Positions 36,928-46,034 of a stretch of 64,000 nt of DNA are shown piece by piece. Position 1 is the stretch's first letter. The number at the start of each line of letters is the position of its first letter. The DNA comes from Gammaproteobacteria bacterium. GTDB lineage: Bacteria; Pseudomonadota; Gammaproteobacteria; HyVt-429. The stretch lies in the NCBI GenBank assembly GCA_013152415.1, contig JAADGI010000015.1, forward strand, positions 1 to 64,000. The letters are read 5' to 3'. The notes beneath the pieces were generated by a model that was not told the DNA's origin, ran no database searches, and worked only from the letters and a program-made list of their open reading frames with translations. The position numbers and the translations under genes are program-made.

Positions 36928-37260
36928 CTATTGGCCAATACTGAGGAAATATTGCAACCAGAAAAAAAATAGGGCTACTACCAGAGCCAAATCGATTAAA
37001 GCAATCACCCTGTACCGTCGCCGTATCTCCCCGGTTCGATCCACCATAAACACCATAGCCATCATCATGTCCAACAGCAACACAAAGAACACAATGGGCA
37101 CCAAGGCGGGGACAATAAGGCTGGGTACCATCTCCCACCCCGTGTAAACCGGTGGGCCACCGGTAATTCGGGAAAACCCGATGACCATCACACTAACCCC
37201 GTGAAGCAGAACCCGCAGCACCCCCACGTAAGATATATAAACTATGGGATTCATGGACAT
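36928..37260 (-). CDS. small integral membrane protein
   Basis: 110 residues with three likely transmembrane helices (about 7-30, 47-72 and 86-105), the middle one rich in Met (LLDMMMAMVFMV). The reading frame is more protein-like than the overlapping minus-strand alternative at 36827-37138. No family recognised. It is on the same strand as, and downstream of, the FecR-domain gene, 136 bp away, with a REP-like hairpin (GGAGCGAGTATCTGCTCGC, about 37311) between. Confidence 0.55.
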   Translation of the reverse strand: MSMNPIVYISYVGVLRVLLHGVSVMVIGFSRITGGPPVYTGWEMVPSLIVPALVPIVFFVLLLDMMMAMVFMVDRTGEIRRRYRVIALIDLALVVALFFFWLQYFLSIGQ

Positions 37261-37396
37261 TATTAAACCTGGTTAGCCGACCAGCGGGATTATACCGGCA
37301 GCCCCCTGTGGGAGCGAGTATCTGCTCGCAACCCCTACAATTGCAATTCAGAGAAAATAAATCCCTCCACCTCTGCTTCTAAATCAGCATTAACGA

Positions 37397-38299
37397 TCAA
37401 CGCTGATTATTTTTGAGTCTCGCCCTTATCTTTGTTTTGGCTTTTTTTAATGTTGACTTAACCTTTGCCTTGCGAACAGTGTTTGCACCTGTACGGTCAC
37501 TTTGCCCACCAGAGGTATTCAATAATTTTGGCAATAGCTGCGCGGCACCTTCACCACCTGACTGTAATTTCTGCAACAATTGCTGTTTCTTGCGCAGCTT
37601 AGCCTCCAGCTGACTCTTGAGCTTGGCCTTAAGAGAGGTGACCTTGTCAAAATTGGGCAATGCCTGCACCAACTGCGGTATTCTATCAAGCACCACCGGC
37701 GCCGTTATTGCTCGCGATGCAGAGAATCCCGCCTGACCCGCCTGGATATCCTGCACGCCATATTGGGTTCGCATAAAAGTCGTGCCTTCTGTCACCACAT
37801 CGTAAGTACCAGGTTTGGGCGTGTTAGGGCTCAACTCCCCCTCCTTGAGGTCCAGAACAACCGATACCGCATGGTCAGTACCACGTACGCCGATAGTAGC
37901 GGTGGGGGTCGTAATCTTATAATTATCTCGATTATATTTACCAATCCAGCCGGTAATTGACCGCAGGGTGCCCACCAACAGGGAGTAAAATACCCGATCT
38001 TCCTGGGTGCCATTGGCCACATAGGCCTCAATCTTAAAACGGGTATTGGGACGTATCGCAATAAAGGCCTGGTCTGCCATGACTGCCTGTAGTTCACCGT
38101 CATCACCTGTGACGACTGTATCACCCTCCCACAGGACCTCATCCTTTTTAAGGCCATGTTCTTCACCTCTGACATTTATAATTTGGACCGTACCTTGCAG
38201 AAACTGCACCCGACCCGCCTCCCCCGCCATTGCTGGAACCCGCGTCAGCGCCATTAACACAAAAACCGCTAGGACTAATATCCGTTGGATGTGACCCAT
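37397..38299 (-). CDS. exported FecR-domain protein
   Basis: 300 residues: signal peptide (about 1-25, cleavage after AMAG), then a FecR domain (about 30-150: LQGTVQI, EGDTVVTGDDGELQAVM, FKIEAY, TPTATIGVRGTDHAV), and a long basic tail rich in Lys, Gln and Leu (about 220-300). It lacks the cytoplasmic anti-sigma part of true FecR, so it is not a TonB-linked sigma regulator. It is 39 bp downstream of a beta-barrel gene and probably forms a pair with it. Confidence 0.8.
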   Translation of the reverse strand: MGHIQRILVLAVFVLMALTRVPAMAGEAGRVQFLQGTVQIINVRGEEHGLKKDEVLWEGDTVVTGDDGELQAVMADQAFIAIRPNTRFKIEAYVANGTQEDRVFYSLLVGTLRSITGWIGKYNRDNYKITTPTATIGVRGTDHAVSVVLDLKEGELSPNTPKPGTYDVVTEGTTFMRTQYGVQDIQAGQAGFSASRAITAPVVLDRIPQLVQALPNFDKVTSLKAKLKSQLEAKLRKKQQLLQKLQSGGEGAAQLLPKLLNTSGGQSDRTGANTVRKAKVKSTLKKAKTKIRARLKNNQR

Positions 38300-38338
38300 G
38301 CTATGTACCCTCTGTTAACACCTTTCCAGCGCCCAGCC

Positions 38339-39403
38339 CTACTTAAAGAACACCATAAAAGTCAAATCATAGTAATCACTCTCAATGCCCAGCCTGTCAC
38401 GGGAACGAGTGGCGTTAAACGCCAGGGAGTACCTGTCATTAATGTAGTAAATTGGCGAAATGCTAATGCTCTGATAATCCCGGTTTTTAACAATACCGGC
38501 GTTGTCAGTAAAACTAAACCCTACTGCCAGATGATTGTTTACATTCCAATCTAAACCCACCCCTGTCGATGAAGACAGAAAATCAAAATAGCTGCTGACC
38601 GCGGATTTTGGAATACCGGGACGCCTGATAATGGATAATGCCGCAGCAACAACATCTTTGGAATAATGATACCAATCGTGACTTATACTGATAGAGAATT
38701 GCTTACCAATAGCCTGTTGAACACCCACCGAGTACCGCTGTGCCGTGGGAAGCTCCAGGAGTTCGGCCAACTTACCGACACCCTCACCGCCTCCACCTGA
38801 GAGACCACCGCCACTACCCGAGGGGCTGCCCCCTGGGAGACGACCACCACCTGGGCGCTTGGGTACCGAACGGCCGAGCGCAGAAACACCTTTGATTATT
38901 TTCGGTCCGGAGACACGGCTATATTTTGAATATTCTGCAACAAGATCCAACACTGTGGCATACTTGCTCTTCCATAAATGGTTAATCTGATAAGAGGAAT
39001 TCACGCCAAAGCTGGAAATACTCAACACAGAATCCTTATTTTCACTGACGCCAGCACCCCAAGCCAGATAATCCGTTTGAAAAAAATTAAAGCCGGCAAA
39101 TAAAGTTGAGGTATCTGCCGCACTGATCCCCGCCGTACTGGACTCACTATATCCAATACTGTACTCAGGCCCTCCCTCCTTCGGGCTCCATGCAGCATCA
39201 AGACTACTGCTGCTAAAGTTACCCGGGCCGCTGCCCACGGACAGGCTATAGCTGCTACTCGCCAAAACCGAACTGGAGCCCATCAATAATGCATTGCCTA
39301 TCAGTACGCACGTTGCTACCTTGGAAAAACTCAGACAACCCTTGCCAAGTCCTTGTTTGTTATTTTTCTCATAACTGCTCATAACCAACCTCACTCCACT
39401 CAA
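38339..39403 (-). CDS. predicted outer-membrane beta-barrel protein
   Basis: 354 residues. After an N-terminal stretch with a probable late signal peptide (hydrophobic core about 31-48, ending LASSSYS; the likely start is M8) the protein alternates short amphipathic strands and ends in MVFFK, near a C-terminal aromatic. A Gly/Pro/Ser-rich loop (about 180-212: RPGGGRLPGGSPSG...) interrupts the barrel and may be surface exposed. It precedes the FecR-domain gene and is probably co-transcribed. No known family. Confidence 0.65.
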   Translation of the reverse strand: MSGVRLVMSSYEKNNKQGLGKGCLSFSKVATCVLIGNALLMGSSSVLASSSYSLSVGSGPGNFSSSSLDAAWSPKEGGPEYSIGYSESSTAGISAADTSTLFAGFNFFQTDYLAWGAGVSENKDSVLSISSFGVNSSYQINHLWKSKYATVLDLVAEYSKYSRVSGPKIIKGVSALGRSVPKRPGGGRLPGGSPSGSGGGLSGGGGEGVGKLAELLELPTAQRYSVGVQQAIGKQFSISISHDWYHYSKDVVAAALSIIRRPGIPKSAVSSYFDFLSSSTGVGLDWNVNNHLAVGFSFTDNAGIVKNRDYQSISISPIYYINDRYSLAFNATRSRDRLGIESDYYDLTFMVFFK

Positions 39404-39702
39404 TCATATCTTCGTAAGAATAATACCGTAAGATGCATGTGGACAAATTCTCCACACCTCGCCGCACTTCAAACCAGGCCTCTCGTACCTAAGAACCCTG
39501 TTCTGGACATGCGGATTCACCGTAGTAGATCGACCCATATAGACTCACGAAACCCAGGTGACAGACACACATCCAGACCGCCCGGAATAGGGACCTCTCA
39601 ATAACACTTAATATAGATAACCTTAACTAATTTGTACTCTGGGCCACAATTATTACCCTGTATGATAGGGCCAAACAGATACCACCGCTATAATACAGCC
39701 CC
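39404..39702. other. divergent intergenic region, beta-barrel gene / acyltransferase
   Basis: About 300 bp between divergent genes, presumably holding both promoters. A CTATAAT -10-like word at 39687-39693 stands just ahead of the acyltransferase ATG. Nothing else recognised. Confidence 0.35.
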
Positions 39703-40392
39703 ATGAGATCTGATAGAAAAAACACGCGGGGATGGAAAACTCGCTTGGTGATATGGCTCACGGTGAGACTCTATCTGCTCTTCATATATGGCGTGGGATT
39801 GACCTGCCGAAAACGATTTATCGGGTTTGAAGTGCCCAACACTTACAAGAAGGAAAACAAAACCTGGATATTTTCCGCGTGGCACCAGAATGTTGCCATT
39901 GCCGCCTGGCTGTTGCGTGGCCAAAACGGCACCGTGCTCGTCAGTGCCAGCAAAGACGGTGAGATCATTGCCAAATCGGTGGAGGCCATGGACATCGGTA
40001 CCGTACGTGGCTCTACCGCCAAACAGGGCGGTCGCGCCCTGGTCGAAATGATGCATGTGATCCGGGCTGGCCGGATAGGACTCGTGACCCCCGACGGGCC
40101 CCGGGGACCTTGTTATCACCTGCAACCGGGCGTCATTATGCTCGCGCAAAAGACCGGGGCACCCATCATCCCCTATCACGTTGAGGCCACCCGCCAGTGG
40201 CTATGGCACAAGAGCTGGGACCAACACCATATCCCCAAGCCCTTTTCTACCATTGTCGTGCATGCCGGTGAACCTTATTTCGTTCCCGAGTCCTTGTCCA
40301 AGGATGAGTTGGAAAAAGTGAGAAAAGAGTTTGAGCAGCACATGATGGATAATGTTGTTGCGGCCAAACAGTATATCGAGAGGTTGAAATAA
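39703..40392 (+). CDS. lysophospholipid acyltransferase family protein, DUF374
   Basis: 229 residues, N-terminal membrane-associated helix (about 13-32), then the DUF374 signatures: WHQN (about 61-64, where other acyltransferases have NHxxxxD), VRGSTAKQGGRAL and TPDGPRGP. Proteins of this family resemble LpxL/PlsC-type acyltransferases acting at the inner membrane. The acyl acceptor is unknown. The neighbours give no pathway. Confidence 0.82.
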   Translation: MRSDRKNTRGWKTRLVIWLTVRLYLLFIYGVGLTCRKRFIGFEVPNTYKKENKTWIFSAWHQNVAIAAWLLRGQNGTVLVSASKDGEIIAKSVEAMDIGTVRGSTAKQGGRALVEMMHVIRAGRIGLVTPDGPRGPCYHLQPGVIMLAQKTGAPIIPYHVEATRQWLWHKSWDQHHIPKPFSTIVVHAGEPYFVPESLSKDELEKVRKEFEQHMMDNVVAAKQYIERLK

Positions 40393-40488
40393 TTTGCAGC
40401 ATCGCGTCTTAGAATTCTTCAACGCGAAGGATCCGCAGAGATAAAAAGGTTTTAGGTACCAGGCACCTCACTTTTAAGCTTGTGTTTT

Positions 40489-40536
40489 CTTTGCGTCCTC
40501 TGCGCCTCCGTGATCTCCGCGTTGATCACGGAGAAT
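40489..40536. repeat. dispersed TTTGCGTCCTCTGCGCCTC repeat with a hairpin
   Basis: TTTGCGTCCTCTGCGCCTC leads into CTCCGTGATC (40506-40515) and its perfect reverse complement GATCACGGAG (40524-40533). It lies in the gap between the acyltransferase and sulfotransferase stops, where it could serve both as a hairpin. Confidence 0.7.
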
Positions 40537-40544
40537 AAAAAAGT

Positions 40545-41405
40545 CTATGCAATACCTAAAAATTCCAAACACTCTCGTTCCAGCATTTCGTGTGCTTTAT
40601 CCAGCACCTTCTTCTCATGTTCTTTGGTGAGTAGGTTCTTGTGATCCCCCACCGTGCCCTTGCGAATGAACCCACCGGGTTTAAACATGGGCTTGTCACC
40701 ACCCTGACGGGTGAAGCGATCGGCATTGGCTTTCATCCAGCCAAAGGAGCAATATTCAAGGGCTCGTTCCCTGGCCTTAACCGACAAATCCCAACCTAAG
40801 AACTGGAGAATTTGATCTGTGCTGCCCTCAAGGTCGACCTTCATATCCTCGTAGCGCAACCACAACAGATTGTCATCCTTGCGATGGGACCACCAACTTT
40901 GCACGTTACGATACCAGGCCCCAAATTCCAGCCAAGATTCCAAATAAGCATCAAATGAATCGGGGCACTTAATGCCTGCTCGCCTCCTGGCCTCGTCGGT
41001 CATATCCAGGATATGGTGATAAAAACTCACGCAACAATCCCGGGGATCCCGGGAACTGAGAATCAATCTTGCAGTATCCACCCCCGGTGTCTGCAGGTAG
41101 GTGCAGTGGGTCTTGAACACCCGTGGATCTGCTATGGCCTCATAATCAGACAACACATCCTGCCAGGATTTCCCCCCTCGGGGACACTCCAGCCACGGCA
41201 CTACAACATCAATAGATTCAAAATCAGGATCACCACCGCTGCGTAATTGATGCAGGATCTGTTGCATCCAGGTGGTGCCCGCCTTGGGGGCGGTAGTAAT
41301 CAGCACGTCCAAGGGTCGAGGTTTGAAATTCGCCAACACCCATGGATCGTGCATAGGGGAGGGCTCACCCCACTTTGGGTCTAATTTACTTGCATTATCC
41401 GTCAC
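40545..41405 (-). CDS. sulfotransferase, PAPS-dependent, cytosolic type
   Basis: 286 residues of the Sulfotransfer_1 family. The 5'-phosphosulfate loop is PKAGTTW (40-46), the probable catalytic base H100 is in FKTHCTYL, the 3'-phosphate-binding segment is SRDPRDCCVSFYHH (about 118-131), and the C-terminal RKGTVGDHKN closes the PAPS site. This full set is the layout of eukaryotic-type cytosolic sulfotransferases acting on small hydroxyl compounds. The acceptor is unknown, and no sulfate-activation genes are nearby. Confidence 0.88.
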   Translation of the reverse strand: MTDNASKLDPKWGEPSPMHDPWVLANFKPRPLDVLITTAPKAGTTWMQQILHQLRSGGDPDFESIDVVVPWLECPRGGKSWQDVLSDYEAIADPRVFKTHCTYLQTPGVDTARLILSSRDPRDCCVSFYHHILDMTDEARRRAGIKCPDSFDAYLESWLEFGAWYRNVQSWWSHRKDDNLLWLRYEDMKVDLEGSTDQILQFLGWDLSVKARERALEYCSFGWMKANADRFTRQGGDKPMFKPGGFIRKGTVGDHKNLLTKEHEKKVLDKAHEMLERECLEFLGIA

Positions 41406-41797
41406 GGCCTAAACCACCTCTTTTTATAGCAATCTACCCTCGCTGGAAAACCACACATGAACATCGGGCAGCATACCGTTGACAACAATTTAAGTTTCTC
41501 CGTTTTCTTACAATAGTCCGCACGCAAAAACACCCCCACGCTACTTTTTACAGGAAAACTTCTGGATACGCACTTTCCCGTCTCATAGACGCTTTAATTT
41601 CAAGGGAATAGTGGTGGCAGAACCATCATTAGAAAGGCATCATATTCGTACGACTACCCCACTATGTCCATCCACTTTTCATCTCAATTACTTCTGCATC
41701 AGTTTAAGTAACAAATAGATTTATTTGGGTCTATATGGGTATTTTTTGGGGTACTTAGCTCTTGCCTGTTTGGGTATTTATGGGTATATTTTTGGGT
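41406..41797. other. left edge of the accessory region, with GGGTA direct repeats
   Basis: 390 bp. The left part is ordinary intergenic DNA. From about 41726 to 41797 there are six short direct copies of TGGGTA or TGGGGTA followed by T/A runs (41726, 41736, 41747, 41771, 41781, 41793). Such arrays often mark arm-type sites of tyrosine integrases, so this may be the left end of the module integrated at tRNA-Met. Confidence 0.4.
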
Positions 41798-42851
41798 ATG
41801 GGCATCAATACAGACAGTCTTAAGATCACGACAGAAGTCCTTTCCCTTAATTGCTGAGCTGGACGAGTTTAAAGATGCGTGGCGTTCACTGGGAACTTTA
41901 GCTCCTGAACGCTTATCTGCCTTACGCCGTGTAGCCACAATTGAGAGTATTGGCTCATCCACACGAATTGAGGGCAGCAAGCTTTCAGATAATGAGATTA
42001 GCCAGCTTCTTAGCAAAATTGAAATCAAAAAATTTGAAACTCGTGACGAACAAGAAGCAGCTGGATATGCTGAAGTGATGGAAAGTGTTTTTTCACATGC
42101 TGATAATATTAACCTTACAGAAAACCATATCAAGCAATTACACCGAGACCTTCTTGTTTATAGTGACAAGGATGAAAGGCATCGTGGTAATTACAAGACC
42201 CATCCGAATAATGTAAGTACTTTTGATGAAGACGGAAAGGAAATCGGTATAGTTTTTAAAACTGCCACTCCATTTGACACTCCAAAATTAATGACGGAGC
42301 TTGTTGAATGGGCTAATAAAGCCCTGAGAAAAAACCTACTTCACCCTCTTCTAGTCATCGCAATATTCAAAGTTGTATTTCTAGAAATCCACCCTTTTCA
42401 AGATGGAAATGGCCGCCTATCCAGAATACTAACCACCTTACTACTTCTACGAAGTGGATATTTGTACGTTCCTTATAGCTCACTGGAAAGCATTATAGAA
42501 CAATCCAAAGAAACTTATTATCTAGCACTTCGTAATACACAAGGTACTATTCGCAAAGAAAACCCTGATTGGCAGCCCTGGATGTTATACTTTCTACGTG
42601 CCTTACAAAAACAAAAACAGCGCCTGGAAACTAAAGTCGAGCGTGAAAATATTCTTATTGGTGCCCTACCAGAACTTTCTATCCAGATCCTTGAGCTTGC
42701 CAAGGAACATGGTAATTTAACGATTTCTCAGATCATTAAACTCACCGCTGCCAACCGCAACACGGTTAAAAAGTATCTGAAATCACTTGTTGATGCACGG
42801 CACCTTACACAGCATGGAAAGGGCAAGGGAACTTGGTATAGCCGCACCTAG
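41798..42851 (+). pseudogene. Fic domain protein with an early frameshift
   Basis: The main frame (fully open to 42851) encodes a Fic adenylyltransferase: inhibitory motif SSTRIEG, then HPFQDGNGRLSR (from 42390) with the catalytic His, and a C-terminal winged helix (ISQIIKLTAANRNTVKKYL). The conserved beginning has no start codon in that frame. The ATG at 41798 gives MGINTDSLKITTEVLSL in another frame, which joins the homologous IAELDEFKDAW if one base is removed in CTTAATTG (about 41847-41852). So either a one-base insertion or a sequencing error; otherwise translation would begin inside the domain at 42075. It lies in an AT-rich module. Confidence 0.75.
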
Positions 42852-42969
42852 AAAAGTGCAATCTACTTTGATTTGTCTTGTAGCTCTGCCCACTCTTTAG
42901 ATTTATCTGTTTCATCAAGCCAATGATGTGCAGTGCGTAGCTAACAGGGCTACCATAGTCATCCATTAG

Positions 42970-43305
42970 ACCAGCGCATGGAAGCGTGCAAGAGTACGTG
43001 CTGCTGAGCGTTATCAAAAGGAATTCGGCAAGCCAAGCCCGGATGGTTTCAGGAGAGTGCGGGTGCATGACCTGAAACACACCTTTGGCAAACACTTACG
43101 CTTGAGGTCCACCGGTGTTTCCTCTGAAGACAAGCAGGATCTGCTGGGGCACGAGTCGACACGGATGACGATGCACTACTCTGAAGCGGAATTGCAGAAC
43201 CTGATTGACACCGCAAATAGGGTGTGCGGGGAAGGGTCCCGCAAAACTCCCGCACTGGTCGTGCTGCGCAGTACCGGTACGCAAGACGACGGGATAATGC
43301 TGTAA
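42970..43305 (+). pseudogene. C-terminal fragment of a tyrosine integrase
   Basis: An open stretch after a stop at 42967 encodes the C-terminal catalytic part: VRVHDLKHTFGKHLR (HxxR-like box), DLLGHESTRMTMHYSEAE (with the H-x-H and the tyrosine region). The N-terminal half is gone. The stop codon is 14 bp before the tRNA-Met 3'-end copy at 43319, the usual position of an integrase beside its attachment site. Confidence 0.8.
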
Positions 43306-43318
43306 TTTAAAGGGAATG

Positions 43319-43365
43319 TATGGTGGCTATGGGTGGACTTGAACCACCGACCCCGGCGTTATGAG
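43319..43365. repeat. copy of the tRNA-Met 3' end (attachment site)
   Basis: 47 bp identical to 46033-46079, covering the tRNA from its anticodon loop to the CCA end plus 2 bp. It has no 5' half and so is not a tRNA gene. It is the expected product of site-specific integration at the tRNA-Met gene. Confidence 0.93.
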
Positions 43366-43578
43366 AGTTAATTTGAAAAACTGACTCTTCAACATAAACA
43401 GCCGCTTGCGGCGTTTTCCCACCCCAAAGGTCTGTTCAAATATGGTACAAATCAACCCAATTTAGGTCACTTTGGTACAATATTCGTACACCCAAACATC
43501 CTTAAGAGAAGCATATACTCGCACTGCTGCCCTACAAAGCCCCTCTCAATTAACCGTGTAATTTACTTCTCACAGCAT

Positions 43579-43674
43579 AATAAGCTATTTCTTGCTCGAC
43601 AGAATAAGCTATATTTGATACAACTGAATAGGCTATAATTAATGGGGTTTAATAAGCTATATTTGCTCCGCGAA
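43579..43674 (+). promoter_or_regulatory. four direct repeats with exact 24-bp period upstream of the Fic fusion gene
   Basis: AATAAGCTAT occurs at 43579, 43603 and 43651, and AATAGGCTAT at 43627. The starts are exactly 24 bp apart and the following bases are mostly T/A. The array ends 25 bp before the ATG, and a TATAAT (43634-43639) overlaps the third copy. This is likely an operator for the DNA-binding N-terminus of the encoded protein. Confidence 0.75.
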
Positions 43675-43699
43675 GCACAGTATTGGGAATGGAGATGTC

Positions 43700-45253
43700 A
43701 TGGCAACCCCTTCAGAAAAATTAGCCCAATCTCTGGATATCCTGAAAGCACTCCAGGAAAAAGGGGTCGTTGCTATACGAGCGCGTGATTTGACGCGCAC
43801 CCACCGAGAGCGCCTGCAACAAAATGGCTTCATACAGGAGGTCATGAAAGGGTGGTATATCCCTTCCCGCCCAGACGAAGCACCTGGCGACAGTACAGCA
43901 TGGTATGCCTCCTACTGGGATTTCTGTGCTGCTTACCTAGAAACAAGATTTGGAGAAAATTGGTGTCTCTCGCCTGAACAATCATTATCACTACATGCAG
44001 GCAACCAGACAGTACCTAAGCAACTTTTTGTTCGCGCGCCCAAGGCAAGAAATAAAGTAACACCCTTTCCGCATGATACTTCTCTGCTTGAATCCCGTAA
44101 CACAGTACCTGAATCGGATGATATCGCCATATATAATGGACTCAAACTTTTTACATTGCCCTCTGCTCTAGTTGCCTGTTCACCACGATTTTATAAACAA
44201 AATCCAACGGATATACGGGCGACACTTTCTATGATTAGAGATTCTTCGGATATACTCAAACCACTTCTAAGGGGCGGTCATAGTACTATTGCTAGTCGGC
44301 TTGTCAGTGCGTTCCATCACATCGGGCATAATAAAATTGCTGATGAAACTGCCGATACAATGCGATCTGCTGGATATGAAATAAGGGAAAAAGATAACGA
44401 CCCCTTTAAGGATATACTGCCTATTACCATGCCACTTCGTGAGCTATCTCCTTATGTCAATCGCATCAGACTAATGTGGCACACGATGAAACAACCCGTC
44501 ATTGATCACTTCCCCGAATCACCAGGAAAGGTTGGAAATCTAGATAAATATCTAAAAGATGTTGAGGATGCCTATACCTCAGATGCTTACCATTCTTTGT
44601 CTATTGAAGGATATCGAGTCAATCAAGAGTTGATTAAACGAGCAAGAAGCGGCGATTGGAACCCAGATAACAATAAGGACGACAATAATCACCATAATGC
44701 AATGGCAGCCCGTGGTTACTGGCAAGCCTTTCAGGCAGTTAAAAAGAATTTGAAAGATATATTGGAAGGTCAAGACCCAGGTGCAGTAGTGGATGACAAT
44801 CATCGAATATGGTATCGAGAGATGTTCTCTCCAGGAATTACCGCTGGATTGGTAAGGGAAACTGATCTTGCTGGTTATCGTAATAGTAGAGTTTATATAC
44901 GTCGCTCTATGCACACACCGCCAGATCAAGATGCTGTTAGAGATCTAATGCCTGCATTTTTTGAGCTATTAAGTGAAGAAGACAATCCAGCAGTTCGTGT
45001 TGTACTAGGCCATTTCATATTTGTCTACATCCATCCTTACATGGATGGTAATGGCAGAATCGGTCGCTTATTAATGAATGCTATGCTTGCTGGAGGGGGT
45101 TATCCTTGGACGGTAATTCCTGTGGATTTGCGCAATACCTATATGAATTCACTAGAGGAAGCTAGTGTTAATCAAAATATTGTCCCATTCGCTGAGTTTC
45201 TAGCTCAACTAGTCAATGACAGACTAAAAGGCAAAAAGCCTCCCTCTCCATAA
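43700..45253 (+). CDS. AbiEi-like antitoxin domain fused to a Fic adenylyltransferase
   Basis: 517 residues. Residues 1-60 look like the winged-helix start of AbiEi-type antitoxins (LKALQEKGVVAIRARDL...RLQQNGFIQEVMKGWYIPS), followed by an AbiEi-like middle (to about 225: WCLSPEQSLSLHAGN). The C-terminal Fic domain has the inhibitory motif S299-LSI-EG304 ahead of HPYMDGNGRIGR (445-456), intact for AMPylation. The self-inhibitory motif precedes the active site, so activity should be off by default. GGAG lies 8 nt before the ATG. It is the only intact gene of the second tRNA-Met module; a defence or toxin-antitoxin role is inferred. Confidence 0.85.
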   Translation: MATPSEKLAQSLDILKALQEKGVVAIRARDLTRTHRERLQQNGFIQEVMKGWYIPSRPDEAPGDSTAWYASYWDFCAAYLETRFGENWCLSPEQSLSLHAGNQTVPKQLFVRAPKARNKVTPFPHDTSLLESRNTVPESDDIAIYNGLKLFTLPSALVACSPRFYKQNPTDIRATLSMIRDSSDILKPLLRGGHSTIASRLVSAFHHIGHNKIADETADTMRSAGYEIREKDNDPFKDILPITMPLRELSPYVNRIRLMWHTMKQPVIDHFPESPGKVGNLDKYLKDVEDAYTSDAYHSLSIEGYRVNQELIKRARSGDWNPDNNKDDNNHHNAMAARGYWQAFQAVKKNLKDILEGQDPGAVVDDNHRIWYREMFSPGITAGLVRETDLAGYRNSRVYIRRSMHTPPDQDAVRDLMPAFFELLSEEDNPAVRVVLGHFIFVYIHPYMDGNGRIGRLLMNAMLAGGGYPWTVIPVDLRNTYMNSLEEASVNQNIVPFAEFLAQLVNDRLKGKKPPSP

Positions 45254-45353
45254 ATAACATAACTGACATGGTCTACGATTAAGCCTAATACCCTGCGCTT
45301 CTGCTTGTTTTCTTTCTTTAATCCCAAGCAGCCGTGCAAATGCAAATCGTTAC

Positions 45354-46020
45354 ATGACGCTGGTCAGATCAATATTGAGACGTACCCAAGATGATTGGAA
45401 GTGGGTAGATAAAATACCCAAGGTTCGGATGTATAGCTGTGATAGTCGGCGAATTCGCTGGATAACCCGCGAAGAAGCAGATCGGCTAATCCAATGCCTA
45501 CCACCCCATCAGGCTGCTATGGCTCAGTTTGCCTTGGCAACAGGACTTAGACAGCGCAACGTCTCATATTTGAGATTAGTCACAAGTGGATATGGCGCGA
45601 AAGATTGCGTGGATTCATGGCGATCAATCTAAGAGCAAGCGTGCTATGGCTGTACCGTTAAATTCTCAGGCGCTAAAGGTCTTGAAAAAACAGCGGGAGC
45701 AACATTCCCGCTATGTGTTTACCTATAAAGGCAAAGTCGTTTATCAGGTTAACGCCAAGGCTTGGCGTAGTGGTTTACGCAAAGTGGGTATTGAGAATTC
45801 TCGTTAGCATGACTTGCGTCATACTTGGGCATCTTGGCATACGCAAAATGGGACACCCTTGAATGTGTAGCAAGAGTTAGGAGGCTGAGAATCGACCGAA
45901 ATGGTCAAGCGTTATGCTCACCTATCCGCCAATCACTTGATCGACTATGCTGAAAATGTAGCACCAGAAACTACAAAACTGGTACAACAGGACAAACCAG
46001 TAAAGTTGAGATTAGTTTAA
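45354..46020 (+). pseudogene. decayed tyrosine integrase
   Basis: Two overlapping frames together encode integrase parts: WITREEADRLIQCLPPH...QFALATGLRQRNVSYLRL (first frame) then DMARKIAWIHGDQSKSKRAMAVPLN (second frame, after a shift near 45580). The catalytic block HDLRHTWASWHTQNGTPLNV is still readable but is split by three in-frame stops, one TAG before HDLRHTW, one TAG after LNV and one TGA after ELGG. The tail KRYAHLSANHL keeps the tyrosine. It ends 13 bp before the tRNA-Met copy at 46033. Confidence 0.88.
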
Positions 46021-46034
46021 GTGATTGAAAAATA

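Noticed and set aside
36827-37138. 103-codon minus-strand frame overlapping the small membrane protein
   Set aside because: The other frame (36928-37260) gives a coherent three-helix membrane protein, while this one is rich in Cys and Gly without pattern.
43319-43365. Second tRNA-Met gene
   Set aside because: Only the 3' part from the anticodon loop onward is present; the D arm and acceptor 5' strand are replaced by unrelated sequence.
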